Below are positions 26,340-34,746 of a DNA stretch of 64,000 nucleotides, in pieces. Source of the stretch: a bacterium (GTDB taxonomy: Bacteria; Electryoneota; RPQS01); the NCBI GenBank assembly GCA_016703065.1, contig JADJCU010000003.1, positions 186,001-250,000 on the forward strand, read 5' to 3'. Each line of letters opens with the position of its first letter. Position 1 is the first letter of the stretch. The position numbers were made by a program, and so were the translations under genes. Under the pieces are notes generated by a model. It was given only the letters and a program-made list of their open reading frames with translations. It was not told where the DNA came from and searched no databases.

Positions 26340-27377
26340 CTAAAAGCCGTAGGTCACTTCAAAGGCAACGGTCGTCCGTGCATCGGTCGCCTTGCCGTCG
26401 GAATCCAGCCAAATCTCCTCGCTTGCAGAGTCCATTCTGATTTCGAGCAAACATCCCATCTTCTCACCTAAACTCGCCGTCGGTGCAAGCGTGATGCTCG
26501 AATAGGTCAGGTCTTTGCTCGAAGGCAGCCCCGTCCGAATCCCCATGTCGTCGGAAAATGAACCGAATCTTCCGGTCAAGCCTAACGTCTCATTGAAGTC
26601 GTAGTGGCCCATCACCAGAATTCCCATCCAGCTCGCATCTTCCACCTTGTTGTCAATCATCGCGGCTTCGGATTCCGAACCGAGATTAAGTTCCCCGCCG
26701 AGCAACAGTTGTTCTGTCAGATTCGCCGTCACGTCCACGTCAATCACCGTGCGGCCCTTGGCATCCTTGCCGCCGGCTTCCGGGCCGGCAATCGCAGAGA
26801 GGCCCAGACCGATCTTTTCACATGGCTTCACCCCGAGCCGCGCTCCAAACGTAACTGCGTCGTTGTTTTCCGCATTGTTGTCCCATCCGTTCACGATGTA
26901 GGCATGAGCGTCGATCTTCTCGCAGAAGCTCATGTAGCCCTTGAGCCCGGTGAGGTCCGTCGGCAAGCCGTACGTAAACACTTCGGAATGCGAATACTGA
27001 TACATGTCAATCGGGTCGAGCAGTTCGTAACCAATCGGCGCATTGAACTTGCCGAACATGAGTTCGAGCTGCTTCTCTTCGATCGCGACGTTGTATTGCA
27101 AGTAGCCTTGTTCGAGATAGTCAATCGCGTTCATCGGGTCCGCGCCATTCACGTATTCGATGTCCGCGCGTACGAAGCCCTTTTCCCCGATCTGTTTCTG
27201 CAAATCCACTTCGACCTGATCGAGGCTGAAGCGGCTGAACTCTCCGGAATCGGGATTCGCATTCATATCATTGAAGAATGCGGCGTCGACAAAACCGCTG
27301 GCATTCAGTAACGGCAGGTCTTGCGCAAAACAGATGGACGAAACGAGCAAGGCAAGGCAGATGAGAATGTTTCTCAT
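26340..27377 (-). CDS. outer-membrane beta-barrel porin (OmpL/Bbp2-like)
   Basis: 345 residues with a clear signal peptide (MRNILICLALLVSSICFAQ) and a terminal aromatic residue (VTYGF) typical of outer-membrane barrels. The start has GAGGA six bases upstream. Segments such as FSRFSLDQVEVDLQKQIGEKG, LELMFGKFNAPIGYE and DAHAYIVNGWDN fit the putative beta-barrel porin-2 (OmpL-like) family. It follows amt by 20 bases and is probably co-transcribed, suggesting that it lets ammonium or another small solute across the outer membrane. Substrate is inference. Confidence 0.8.
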   Translation of the reverse strand: MRNILICLALLVSSICFAQDLPLLNASGFVDAAFFNDMNANPDSGEFSRFSLDQVEVDLQKQIGEKGFVRADIEYVNGADPMNAIDYLEQGYLQYNVAIEEKQLELMFGKFNAPIGYELLDPIDMYQYSHSEVFTYGLPTDLTGLKGYMSFCEKIDAHAYIVNGWDNNAENNDAVTFGARLGVKPCEKIGLGLSAIAGPEAGGKDAKGRTVIDVDVTANLTEQLLLGGELNLGSESEAAMIDNKVEDASWMGILVMGHYDFNETLGLTGRFGSFSDDMGIRTGLPSSKDLTYSSITLAPTASLGEKMGCLLEIRMDSASEEIWLDSDGKATDARTTVAFEVTYGF

Positions 27378-27397
27378 GTAATCCTCGAGAGGTTGGT

Positions 27398-28609
27398 TTA
27401 ATGTTCGTAGGCCGCTTCGCCATGCAGCGTCACATCAAGGCCTTCCTGCTCTTCCTTTTCGGTCGTCTTGACAGGAGTGATCTTGTTGATAACAACGAGC
27501 ATGACATACGTGAAGAGGAACGCGTAGATCGATGAGATGACGATGGTGATGAGCTGCTTGATGAAGAAGTCTGCGCCCCCATTAAACAAGCCGTTTGCTC
27601 CGGCGGGATTCACCGCGGTGCTTCCGAGCAAGCCGAGCATGACGATTCCCAACAGGCCACCGACGCCGTGCACACCCCACACATCGAGCGCGTCATCCCA
27701 TTGCAATTTATTTTTGAGCGAAACCGCAAAATAGCACACCATTCCGGCAACGCAGCCGATGATGACCGCGCTGGTCGGTGAGACGAACCCGGCGGCCGGA
27801 GTAATCGTTGCCAATCCGGCAACCGCGCCGGTCAACAGGCCGACGAATTTCGGTTTTTTCTCAAGTCTCCACGCGAGCAGGAGCCAAACCACTCCGGCAA
27901 AGGACGCGGCGATGTCCGTGTTCAAGAACGCAAGTCCGGTGATCGAATCGACTTTCAATTCGCTTCCCGCATTGAAGCCATACCAGCCGAACCAGAGCAG
28001 ACCGGTTCCCAACGCGACGAGCGGAATGCTGTGCGGAATGTTCTCAACGACCTTGCGCCGCCCGACATAGAGAATGGAAGCGAGCGCGGCCATTCCCGCG
28101 ATATTATGTACGACGATACCGCCTGCGAAATCGAGAACGCCCCACTTCTGCAAGAGACCGCCTCCCCACACCATGTGGACGAACGGGCAATAGACGAGCA
28201 GCAGCCACGCGACCAGAAAGATGTTGTAGGCCGCGAAGCGAATGCGATTGGCAAACGCGCCCGTGATCAGTGCGGGCGTGATAATCGCAAACATCATCTG
28301 ATAGGCAAAGAACACATACAGCGGAATGCTCGGATTCAGGGGACAGGGGGTGTTCAAGTCCACCCCACGGAGGAAAGCCTGATCGAGATTGCCAATTACT
28401 CCACCCTCACCGCCCGAGAAGCAGAGCGAATAGCCGACCGCCCACCAGACGATCGTAGTGACGCCCATTGAAACGAAACTCTGGATCATGATGGCCAGAG
28501 TGTTGCGGCGGCTCACGAGTCCGCCGTAGAAAAAGGCCAGGCCGGGCGTCATCAGCATGACGAGGCTCGTGGCCACAAGCATAAAGCCGGTATTTCCTGT
28601 GTCGAACAT
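27398..28609 (-). CDS. amt: ammonium transporter (Amt/MEP/Rh family)
   Basis: 403 residues, about eleven transmembrane helices. The conserved conducting His pair is present in DFAGGIVVHNIAGM (about residue 165) and VWGVHGVGG (about 315). FYGGLVSRRN near the N-terminus and GFNAGSELKVD are family signatures. AGGAAA lies eight bases before the ATG. There is no glnB/glnK next to it, the usual partner. Instead it follows a cytosolic histidine kinase and a NarL-type regulator, and precedes a porin. Confidence 0.95.
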   Translation of the reverse strand: MFDTGNTGFMLVATSLVMLMTPGLAFFYGGLVSRRNTLAIMIQSFVSMGVTTIVWWAVGYSLCFSGGEGGVIGNLDQAFLRGVDLNTPCPLNPSIPLYVFFAYQMMFAIITPALITGAFANRIRFAAYNIFLVAWLLLVYCPFVHMVWGGGLLQKWGVLDFAGGIVVHNIAGMAALASILYVGRRKVVENIPHSIPLVALGTGLLWFGWYGFNAGSELKVDSITGLAFLNTDIAASFAGVVWLLLAWRLEKKPKFVGLLTGAVAGLATITPAAGFVSPTSAVIIGCVAGMVCYFAVSLKNKLQWDDALDVWGVHGVGGLLGIVMLGLLGSTAVNPAGANGLFNGGADFFIKQLITIVISSIYAFLFTYVMLVVINKITPVKTTEKEEQEGLDVTLHGEAAYEH

Positions 28610-28691
28610 GGTATTTCCTGTTAAGAGTTTCGGATACTACCTGTTCGAAAAGTAGAGATAATGAGCGACATGCGGTATCAGGAAATACCTG
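28608..28691. promoter_or_regulatory. repeated AGGAAATACC motif between regulator gene and amt
   Basis: The 100-base gap 28610-28711 contains CAGGAAATACCTG (a CAGG-N5-CCTG palindrome, 28679-28691) and a second CAGGAAATACC just before the amt ATG. These could be binding sites for the adjacent response regulator; the proximal copy also supplies the ribosome site. No clear sigma-54 motif. Confidence 0.3.
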
Positions 28692-28711
28692 ATTCGCGGG
28701 CGGGGAATCCC

Positions 28712-29362
28712 CTATTCGAGGGAAGTCAGGCCTTCGCGGAGGGCATAGCGGGTCAATTCGGGGAGCGAGTGCAGATTGAGCTTGTCCATGATATGCGCGC
28801 GGTGACTTTCGACGGTTTTCGCACTCAAATTGAGGAGATCAGCGATCAGTTTAGTGGACTTGCCTTCCGCGAGCAGTTGCAGGACTTCACGTTCCCGGCC
28901 ACTGAGGATATCGAAGGCGGAGGGCCGCTCCGCTCCCCCTTTGACGAAGGCAGCGATCACCTGTTCATTGATTTGCGGAGACAGATAGAACTCGCCGGAG
29001 AGCACTTTGCGAATCGCACGGAATATCTCGTCCGGGGAGGAGTCTTTCAGCAGGTAGCCGCGCACGCCGGCGCGCAAGGCTTCGACAACATAGCGGCGGT
29101 CGGAGTGCATGGATACGATGACCACGCGGATATCGCCTGCTTCCTCATGAATACGGCGGGCTGCTTCAATGCCATTCAGCTCAGGCATCGAGATGTCAAG
29201 CAGAATGACGTCGGGAGTATGCAGTTTCGCCAGTGCAACGGCTTCTAACCCGGTGGCAGCCTCGGCGACGACTTCGACCTCATTGTGCCGCTCGACGAGT
29301 TGGCGAAGACCGAGCCGAAACAGCTTGTGATCATCGGCGATCAAGATTCGCACAGTCTTCAT
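28712..29362 (-). CDS. NarL/FixJ-family response regulator
   Basis: 216 residues. A receiver domain (residues 4-120; acidic pocket DDH, phospho-acceptor Asp in LLDISMPELNG near residue 56, Lys in YLLKDSS) joins a LuxR-type helix-turn-helix (LSGREREVLQLLAEGKSTKLIADLLNLSAKTVESHRAHIMDKL). The start overlaps the kinase stop (ATGA), so the two are translationally coupled. Likely targets are the amt and porin genes directly downstream. Confidence 0.93.
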   Translation of the reverse strand: MKTVRILIADDHKLFRLGLRQLVERHNEVEVVAEAATGLEAVALAKLHTPDVILLDISMPELNGIEAARRIHEEAGDIRVVIVSMHSDRRYVVEALRAGVRGYLLKDSSPDEIFRAIRKVLSGEFYLSPQINEQVIAAFVKGGAERPSAFDILSGREREVLQLLAEGKSTKLIADLLNLSAKTVESHRAHIMDKLNLHSLPELTRYALREGLTSLE

Positions 29363-30477
29363 CTGGGCTCCACTGGAACAGAAAGAGTAACGGCCGTGCC
29401 AACGCCGGGCGACGACTCGACGGTCAGCGCACCGCCGAAATAGCCCAGACGTTCCCGAATACTGAACAGCCCGAAACCCGCACCGATCGCCGGCTTGTCG
29501 AGAATTGAGGAATCGAAACCTGCGCCATCGTCTCTGACAATGAGGACGAGCTGATTCTCTCTGGACTGAACTTCGATGACCACACTGCGGGCCTGCGCGT
29601 ATTTGACGCAGTTCGTGAGGAGCTCCTGCGCGCTGCGGTAGAGTGTAACGTTGATGGCTTCAGACAGTGGGGGAATTGTGCGGAGGGCCGCGACCTCTAC
29701 GGCCAAGTTGTGACGCTGCTCGAAGTGCTCGGCGAGCCATTCGAGCGCCGCGGCGAGCCCGAGCTCGTAGAGTATCGGCGAACTGATGTCGAACGTAAGT
29801 TTGCGGGTTTGCTGAATCGCTCGTTCGAGCAAGGCAATGATCTCATCAAAGCGGTGTTCAAATCCGCAGAACACGGCGTCGCCGCGAAACTTTTGCGCCT
29901 GCAGCTTCATGAACGCGAATTCCTGAATGACCTTGTCATGGAGCAGCGTCGCAATTTCGCGGTCTTTGCGCGCCTCAGCGAGGGACAGTTCGGCTGCGAG
30001 CCTTCGCAAGTCGTTTGTGCGCTCGGCGACCAACCGTTCGAGATTGTCGTGAGCGGCATGCAGCTCGTCATCGGCGAGCTTTCGTTCGAAGTACGAGCGC
30101 AGCATTTCGGCCAGCGAGTCGAGGAGTTCGCGTTCTTCGGCAAGGAACGGTCCTTCGGCTTCGGGGGAACACTCGGTGGCGTAGGCGATTTCAATGCGGC
30201 CACGGCGGGCGGACCGGACGACAAACTCGGCACTTTGCATCCACGGTGAAGACAGGAACTTCGCGCTGGTCACCCACCAGTCGTCGAAGGAGATGCTGGC
30301 GGATGCAACATCGGGGAATTGCCATGCGTCCGGGAGCAACGTGACAATGTCTCCCATGATTTCGCGGGGGGAGCGGCGATCATCCTGCAACAGCCTGGCG
30401 GTTTTATGGAGCGCAGTCAGTTCTTTGATCCGCTCCCGCAAGAGACGCAGGGTGTCTTCTGATTGCGGCACTTTCAT
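29359..30477 (-). CDS. soluble HisKA_3 sensor histidine kinase
   Basis: 372 residues without transmembrane segments. A GAF-like N-terminal region (residues 30-135) and a coiled coil (140-175) precede the HisKA_3 dimerisation helix with phospho-His in EIATLLHDKVIQEFAFM. The ATPase domain has an N box (SAQELLTNCVKYA), G1 (RDDGAGFD) and G2 (GFGLFSIRERL). It is the NarX/DegS type of kinase, acting on the overlapping NarL-type regulator. The ligand is unknown; coupling to amt suggests a nitrogen-related cytoplasmic signal, which is inference. Confidence 0.92.
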   Translation of the reverse strand: MKVPQSEDTLRLLRERIKELTALHKTARLLQDDRRSPREIMGDIVTLLPDAWQFPDVASASISFDDWWVTSAKFLSSPWMQSAEFVVRSARRGRIEIAYATECSPEAEGPFLAEERELLDSLAEMLRSYFERKLADDELHAAHDNLERLVAERTNDLRRLAAELSLAEARKDREIATLLHDKVIQEFAFMKLQAQKFRGDAVFCGFEHRFDEIIALLERAIQQTRKLTFDISSPILYELGLAAALEWLAEHFEQRHNLAVEVAALRTIPPLSEAINVTLYRSAQELLTNCVKYAQARSVVIEVQSRENQLVLIVRDDGAGFDSSILDKPAIGAGFGLFSIRERLGYFGGALTVESSPGVGTAVTLSVPVEPR

Positions 30478-30483
30478 AGTCTC

Positions 30484-30512
30484 AATTTACGACGACGCAG
30501 ACGATATTGCAA
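30484..30512 (-). promoter_or_regulatory. candidate promoter of the kinase-regulator-amt-porin operon
   Basis: TTGCAA (30507-30512), a 17-base spacer and TAAATT (30484-30489), immediately after the terminator of the preceding gene. The leader would be very short. Confidence 0.45.
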
Positions 30513-30520
30513 GTAAGCAA

Positions 30521-30551
30521 AAGGCCGCTTGGGGATACCCTAAGCGGCCTT
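30521..30551 (-). terminator. intrinsic terminator after the 667-residue exported protein gene
   Basis: AAGGCCGCTT pairs with AAGCGGCCTT with a GGG/CCC inner stem, followed by TTTTGCTT on the minus strand. It lies about 20 bases beyond the stop codon. Confidence 0.8.
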
Positions 30552-30572
30552 CTGGCGCAAGTACTGACGGGT

Positions 30573-32576
30573 CTATCGGCCAGCCTGAAGGATCGCTCCA
30601 CGCAGGGGATATCGTCCCGGGTCGCGTTCAGCGAGACGCGCGTACAGCTCTTTTCCGCCGTTTAGCAGGAAGCCGTTCGCGGCGGCCCACTCGTGCCCCG
30701 CTTCGAGTGACGCGAGTTCGACGTTTGCGGCGACGGAGCTGTATTTATACAGATGCGAGCGCAGACTTGCCGCATGCGGATCCCGGCGATCGAGCGAGTT
30801 TGTGGCCTCGTCAAGCGTTTCATGAAGAGTGCGATTCATGGCCGCATACTCGCGGCAGAGAGCGAGTTTGTGTTCAGCCAGCGTACTAAGCGAATCCCGC
30901 TCGGGCACGCTTGCGAAAAGCTGACCAAAGAGCTGGTCAAGGGCCGTCGTCGATTCGTCGGCGAGTTTTCTGGCTTCGGCAATCTGTATGGCCAGGTATT
31001 CGGTCATAGCCTCAACTGCGTCCGGGTTGGATGTGGCCTTCAGCGTCCTGGAAATCTGCGTCGAAGAGGCCGCCACCGACTGCCACTGACTTTCGCACAA
31101 TTTGCGCAACTCGGCGACCGGGAACAAGAAGTCACCGTAGAGCGACGAGACGGAGAGATCTATTTGTTCGACGGAAGGATGCAAACCTGCATAGCGCCAA
31201 GCAAACTTTCGATAGTCGGCAGCCACGCGAAGCGTCGGGAATGCGTCGTGAACAATTGCATTAAAGCGCGGCGTGTAGCCATTGGCGCCGAAGCTGCGCA
31301 AGGGCGTCTTCGACCAATCGGCCGTGGCCCAGATCAGGAGTTGATCGGCGGCATGAGCATAGACTTCATAGGCGCGTTGCCGTGCATCGAGCACAAAGTC
31401 TGTTGTAATTGCCGACCAATGGCCATCACTTAGGGATGGAATCTGTTTGTGTTCACGCTGTCCGGCAAGAGTGAAGACATCGGCCGCGCGGTCGTAGGCC
31501 GCGAGCGCCTGACCGAGCAAGCGGTCACGGGCCGCGACGTCTTCGACACGGCTTGAGTACATACCGAGGCGAAACAGAGCATCTCCTTCCATGCGATGCA
31601 CCCTGCCGATCAAGACGGCAACGGCCTCATGATAGGCAGACGAAACATCCGTGAGTTCATGGGTGTTGCCCACGAAATCTCTGCACCATCGCGCCGCTTC
31701 TTTGGCATGCCACTCAACCGAGACTTGCAGAGTCCGTTCAAGGGCAGAGAATTCAAATTGCAGCAGCTCCCAGCGCGCGCGGGCCACGGAGTTGATCACT
31801 AACGGGTCATTGAAGCCCGGCTTCTTGCGCTGCTTCTCCCAGATAGCCCATGCGGCCTCAAATTCGAATTTAGCGCGCTGTTCCTGATGAAGCACTTGCT
31901 CAATCAGGCCGAGTTCGGTACGGGCGCGGAGCGCCTGCGGCGTATTGGGCGCAGCCTCGTTGGCAAGTCGGTCGAGCACGAGCCGCGCCGCTTCCTCGCG
32001 ATTTCCCCTCAGCAGCGCATTGGCGAGCGTAATCTGGTCTTCGGGGACGAGCGGGTAGTTTCCTTCGAGCAGTTGAAAGCCAATATAGGACGCGGGGAGC
32101 CAGAGCTCTTCGGTCGCATACGCACGAAAGAGAGCAGCTTTGAAGTCGCCGGCCCAAGTCTGATCGGGGTGGCGACAGGCCTGATCAAGCAGAACATCCG
32201 CTGCCGCGAGTTTCTGCTCGGGTTCCGCAGTATATGGCCAAATGTAATCCAGGGCGAACTTCGTCCATGGTGCGGTTGGGTCGGCCGTGCACAAGCCAAT
32301 CGCCCATGCATTACCCTGAGGGTCAGCAGCGGCGGCGCGCTCGATGGCAACGATTGTACGGCAAGTAGAGTCGTGCCATGCGGCGTTGTCGGGCAGCAAC
32401 ACGGTCGACTTGAGTGCGTTGCCGATCCCGGTCAGCATTTCCACGTCCGGAGACGGCTGATCGAGCAGAATTCTTGCAGTTTGCAACTGCTGCCGCAAGT
32501 CGGTTTGGGCGACTGCCTGCGAGGCGTTGATAATCATAGATGTGCATACAACGCACATCGTCAACAAGTAGCGCAC
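30573..32576 (-). CDS. exported hypothetical protein, helical repeat type
   Basis: 667 residues from a GTG with AGGAG nine bases upstream. A signal peptide (MRYLLTMCVVCTSMIINASQAVAQ) is followed by an almost entirely helical protein rich in Ala, Leu, Glu and Arg, with TPR-like stretches (LANALLRGNREEAARLVLDRLANEA, GLIEQVLHQEQRAKFEFEAAWAIWEKQ). No enzyme motif was recognised. It is a single-gene transcription unit with a terminator after it and a near-consensus sigma-54 promoter before it, so expression is probably tied to a sigma-54 activator. Its function is unknown. Confidence 0.8.
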   Translation of the reverse strand: MRYLLTMCVVCTSMIINASQAVAQTDLRQQLQTARILLDQPSPDVEMLTGIGNALKSTVLLPDNAAWHDSTCRTIVAIERAAAADPQGNAWAIGLCTADPTAPWTKFALDYIWPYTAEPEQKLAAADVLLDQACRHPDQTWAGDFKAALFRAYATEELWLPASYIGFQLLEGNYPLVPEDQITLANALLRGNREEAARLVLDRLANEAAPNTPQALRARTELGLIEQVLHQEQRAKFEFEAAWAIWEKQRKKPGFNDPLVINSVARARWELLQFEFSALERTLQVSVEWHAKEAARWCRDFVGNTHELTDVSSAYHEAVAVLIGRVHRMEGDALFRLGMYSSRVEDVAARDRLLGQALAAYDRAADVFTLAGQREHKQIPSLSDGHWSAITTDFVLDARQRAYEVYAHAADQLLIWATADWSKTPLRSFGANGYTPRFNAIVHDAFPTLRVAADYRKFAWRYAGLHPSVEQIDLSVSSLYGDFLFPVAELRKLCESQWQSVAASSTQISRTLKATSNPDAVEAMTEYLAIQIAEARKLADESTTALDQLFGQLFASVPERDSLSTLAEHKLALCREYAAMNRTLHETLDEATNSLDRRDPHAASLRSHLYKYSSVAANVELASLEAGHEWAAANGFLLNGGKELYARLAERDPGRYPLRGAILQAGR

Positions 32577-32610
32577 GGGGTGAGACTCCTAATTATGCCA
32601 CAGAGCATAG

Positions 32611-32627
32611 AGCAAGCACCGTGCCCG
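32611..32627 (-). promoter_or_regulatory. sigma-54 (RpoN) promoter of the exported 667-residue protein
   Basis: On the minus strand GGCACG-N4-TTGCT, with GG and GC separated by exactly ten bases, matches the -24/-12 consensus TGGCACG-N4-TTGCW except for the first T. Predicted start is near 32600, about 25 bases before the GTG, leaving room for the AGGAG ribosome site. No sigma-70 box of similar quality was seen in the gap. Confidence 0.65.
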
Positions 32628-32723
32628 ATAGCGTGCCGCTGGACTTTTTGCGCAGCCGGGGGTATGTTGTTGTGGTTTCGTTCGGGGCGGGCGTGGTACC
32701 TCCGCTGCCTCAGTAGAGCGTAA

Positions 32724-32753
32724 AACAAACGGCTCCTCGGGATCGAGGAGCCG
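32724..32753 (-). terminator. intrinsic terminator of the ATP synthase operon
   Basis: CGGCTCCTCG and CGAGGAGCCG pair around a four-base loop (32730-32753), followed on the minus strand by TTTGTTTT. It lies about 25 bases after atpC. Confidence 0.85.
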
Positions 32754-32778
32754 CTCAATTTTCACTGCGAGAGTGTGT

Positions 32779-33189
32779 TTAGTCGAGCTTATGCTCTGCG
32801 ACGCGGATCAGGGCGTTGGCGCGATTGTAGGCGAGCCGAGCTTCATCGCGGTCACCCGTTGTCACGGCAGCATCCATGCGGCGCTGGGCGTCTTGTTTGT
32901 CCCGACGCGCAGCCTCGAGGTCAATTTCGTTCTTGCGGAGACAGGTCTCGGCAAGAATAATGACCTTGTTGCTGTCGACTGTGAAATAGCCTCCGCCGAT
33001 GGCGAACTCTTCCTTGTGGGACGGGAAGTCAATCTGCAGACGGCCCGGACCGAGCCCGGCCACCATCGGCGAGTGATTGGCGAGCACACCGAAATCACCG
33101 GCGGAACCGGGAGCGCGCACATGCACCGCTTCGGCACTCAGGAGATGACGCTCAGGTGTGATGAGCTCGACGTGAAACGTGTTGGCCAT
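32779..33189 (-). CDS. atpC: ATP synthase F1 epsilon subunit
   Basis: 136 residues. The N-terminal beta-sandwich (FHVELITPERHLLSAEAVHVRAPGSAGDFGVLANHSP) and the two-helix C-terminal arm (EARLAYNRANALIRVAEH) are complete. It couples the central stalk to the c-ring and regulates hydrolysis. Three bases separate it from atpD; it is the last gene of the operon, before a strong terminator. Confidence 0.95.
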   Translation of the reverse strand: MANTFHVELITPERHLLSAEAVHVRAPGSAGDFGVLANHSPMVAGLGPGRLQIDFPSHKEEFAIGGGYFTVDSNKVIILAETCLRKNEIDLEAARRDKQDAQRRMDAAVTTGDRDEARLAYNRANALIRVAEHKLD

Positions 33190-33192
33190 GAT

Positions 33193-34653
33193 TTATTTCT
33201 GAGCAGCTTCGTGATTGCGGAGCACATCTTCAATGCCGCCGCACATGTAGAAGCTCTGTTCACTGATATGGTCGTAATCGCCGTTCAGAATGCCCTTGAA
33301 GCCCTTGATCGTGTCGGCGGTTTTGACGTAGACACCGGCACGGCCCGTGAAGGCCTCGGCGACGTGGAAGGGCTGCGAGAGGAAGCGCTGGATTTTACGG
33401 GCGCGCTCGACGACGCGCTTATCATCGTCGGAGAGTTCATCCATACCGAGAATGGCGATGATATCCTGCAAATCTTTGTAGCGCTGCAGTGTGGACTGCA
33501 CGCCGCGGGCAACGTCGTAGTGTTCCTGCCCGACGATATTCGGATCGAGAATACGAGACGTGGAGTCAAGCGGATCGACGGCCGGATAGATACCGAGTTC
33601 AGCGATTTGGCGGGAGAGTACGGTAGTCGCGTCCAGGTGCAAGAAGGTCGTGGCTGGCGCCGGGTCGGTCAAGTCGTCGGCAGGGACGTAGACGGCCTGC
33701 ACCGAGGTGATTGAGCCCTTATTGGTCGAGGTAATACGCTCCTGCAATCCGCCCATTTCAGTTGCGAGTGTGGGCTGATAGCCTACGGCAGAGGGCATAC
33801 GGCCGAGGAGAGCGGAAACCTCAGAACCGGCCTGCGTGAAGCGGAAGATGTTATCGATGAAGAGGAGCACGTCACGGCCTTCTTCGTCGCGGAAATACTC
33901 GGCCATAGTGAGACCGGTCAGAGCGACGCGCGAGCGCGAGCCGGGCGGCTCGTTCATTTGTCCGAAGACCATTGCGACTTTGGAATCTTTGAGGGCATTT
34001 TTGTCGACATTCTTGATGTCGAAGGAGTGCGCGTCAAAGCTCTTGCCGTAGGAGACGACTCCGGATTCGACGAATTCACGCAGCAGGTCATTTCCTTCGC
34101 GGGTACGCTCACCGACGCCTGCGAAGACCGAGAGACCGGAGTGTTCTTTGGCGATGTTGTTGATGAGCTCTTGCACGATAACGGTTTTGCCGACACCTGC
34201 ACCGCCGAAGAGACCGATTTTACCGCCCTTGGAGAAGGGTTGAATCAGGTCGATGACTTTGATTCCGGTTTCGAGGATTTCGGCGCGTGTGTTGAGTTCG
34301 GTCATTTTCGGCGCGGCGCGATGGATGGGGAGTCGCTTTTCGGCTGCGACCGGGCCGAGATCATCGACGGGCGTTCCGGTGACGTTCAGCACGCGGCCCA
34401 GCACGGCGCCGCCGACGGGGACGCTGATCGGTTGGCCGGTATTGACGACGGCCATGCCGCGGGTGAGCCCTTCGGTCGGGTCCATCGAGACGGCTCGGAC
34501 CGTGTTATCACCGAGGTGCTGCTGCACTTCGAGGGTGATTAGATGACCATCGCGCGTGACAAGGAGCGCGGAATACAGGGGCGGCAGTTCGCCGTCAGAG
34601 AATTCGACGTCAATCACGACGCCGATGATCTGCTTGATGGTACCGTTTTTCAT
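33193..34653 (-). CDS. atpD: ATP synthase F1 beta subunit
   Basis: 486 residues, slightly longer than usual. The catalytic subunit. P-loop GGAGVGKT, the GERTREGNDL segment, LLFIDNIFRFTQAGSEVSALLGRMPSAVGYQPTL, and a DELSEED-type loop read here as DELSDDD. It lies after the HEAT protein gene instead of directly after atpG, so the usual atpAGDC block is interrupted. Confidence 0.97.
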   Translation of the reverse strand: MKNGTIKQIIGVVIDVEFSDGELPPLYSALLVTRDGHLITLEVQQHLGDNTVRAVSMDPTEGLTRGMAVVNTGQPISVPVGGAVLGRVLNVTGTPVDDLGPVAAEKRLPIHRAAPKMTELNTRAEILETGIKVIDLIQPFSKGGKIGLFGGAGVGKTVIVQELINNIAKEHSGLSVFAGVGERTREGNDLLREFVESGVVSYGKSFDAHSFDIKNVDKNALKDSKVAMVFGQMNEPPGSRSRVALTGLTMAEYFRDEEGRDVLLFIDNIFRFTQAGSEVSALLGRMPSAVGYQPTLATEMGGLQERITSTNKGSITSVQAVYVPADDLTDPAPATTFLHLDATTVLSRQIAELGIYPAVDPLDSTSRILDPNIVGQEHYDVARGVQSTLQRYKDLQDIIAILGMDELSDDDKRVVERARKIQRFLSQPFHVAEAFTGRAGVYVKTADTIKGFKGILNGDYDHISEQSFYMCGGIEDVLRNHEAAQK

Positions 34654-34690
34654 CGGATCTATTTTGTTGGAAGAGAAAAAACTAAATCGG

Positions 34691-34733
34691 AAGCCGGGTT
34701 CCAGCCGGGTTGCGCATTGCTCACTCCGGCCTG
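34691..34733. repeat. GCCGGGTTGCGC palindromic repeat, copy 1 (degenerate)
   Basis: Between atpD and the HEAT protein gene. CCGGGTTGCGCATTGCTCAC and a following CCGG resemble the hairpin element at 37769-37812. One of five copies between genes of the atp operon. Confidence 0.5.
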
Positions 34734-34746
34734 GTGGACGAAGCTG

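Noticed and set aside
26137..26343. 68-codon plus-strand ORF after the plus-strand promoter
   Set aside because: GTG start without a suitable ribosome site at correct spacing, low-complexity Thr/Arg/Ala-rich product, and its end runs through a palindromic repeat.
33150..33180. parS-like site (ACGTGAAAC)
   Set aside because: Only one half of the TGTTTCACGTGAAACA palindrome matches and it lies within atpC; no full parS was seen near parAB.
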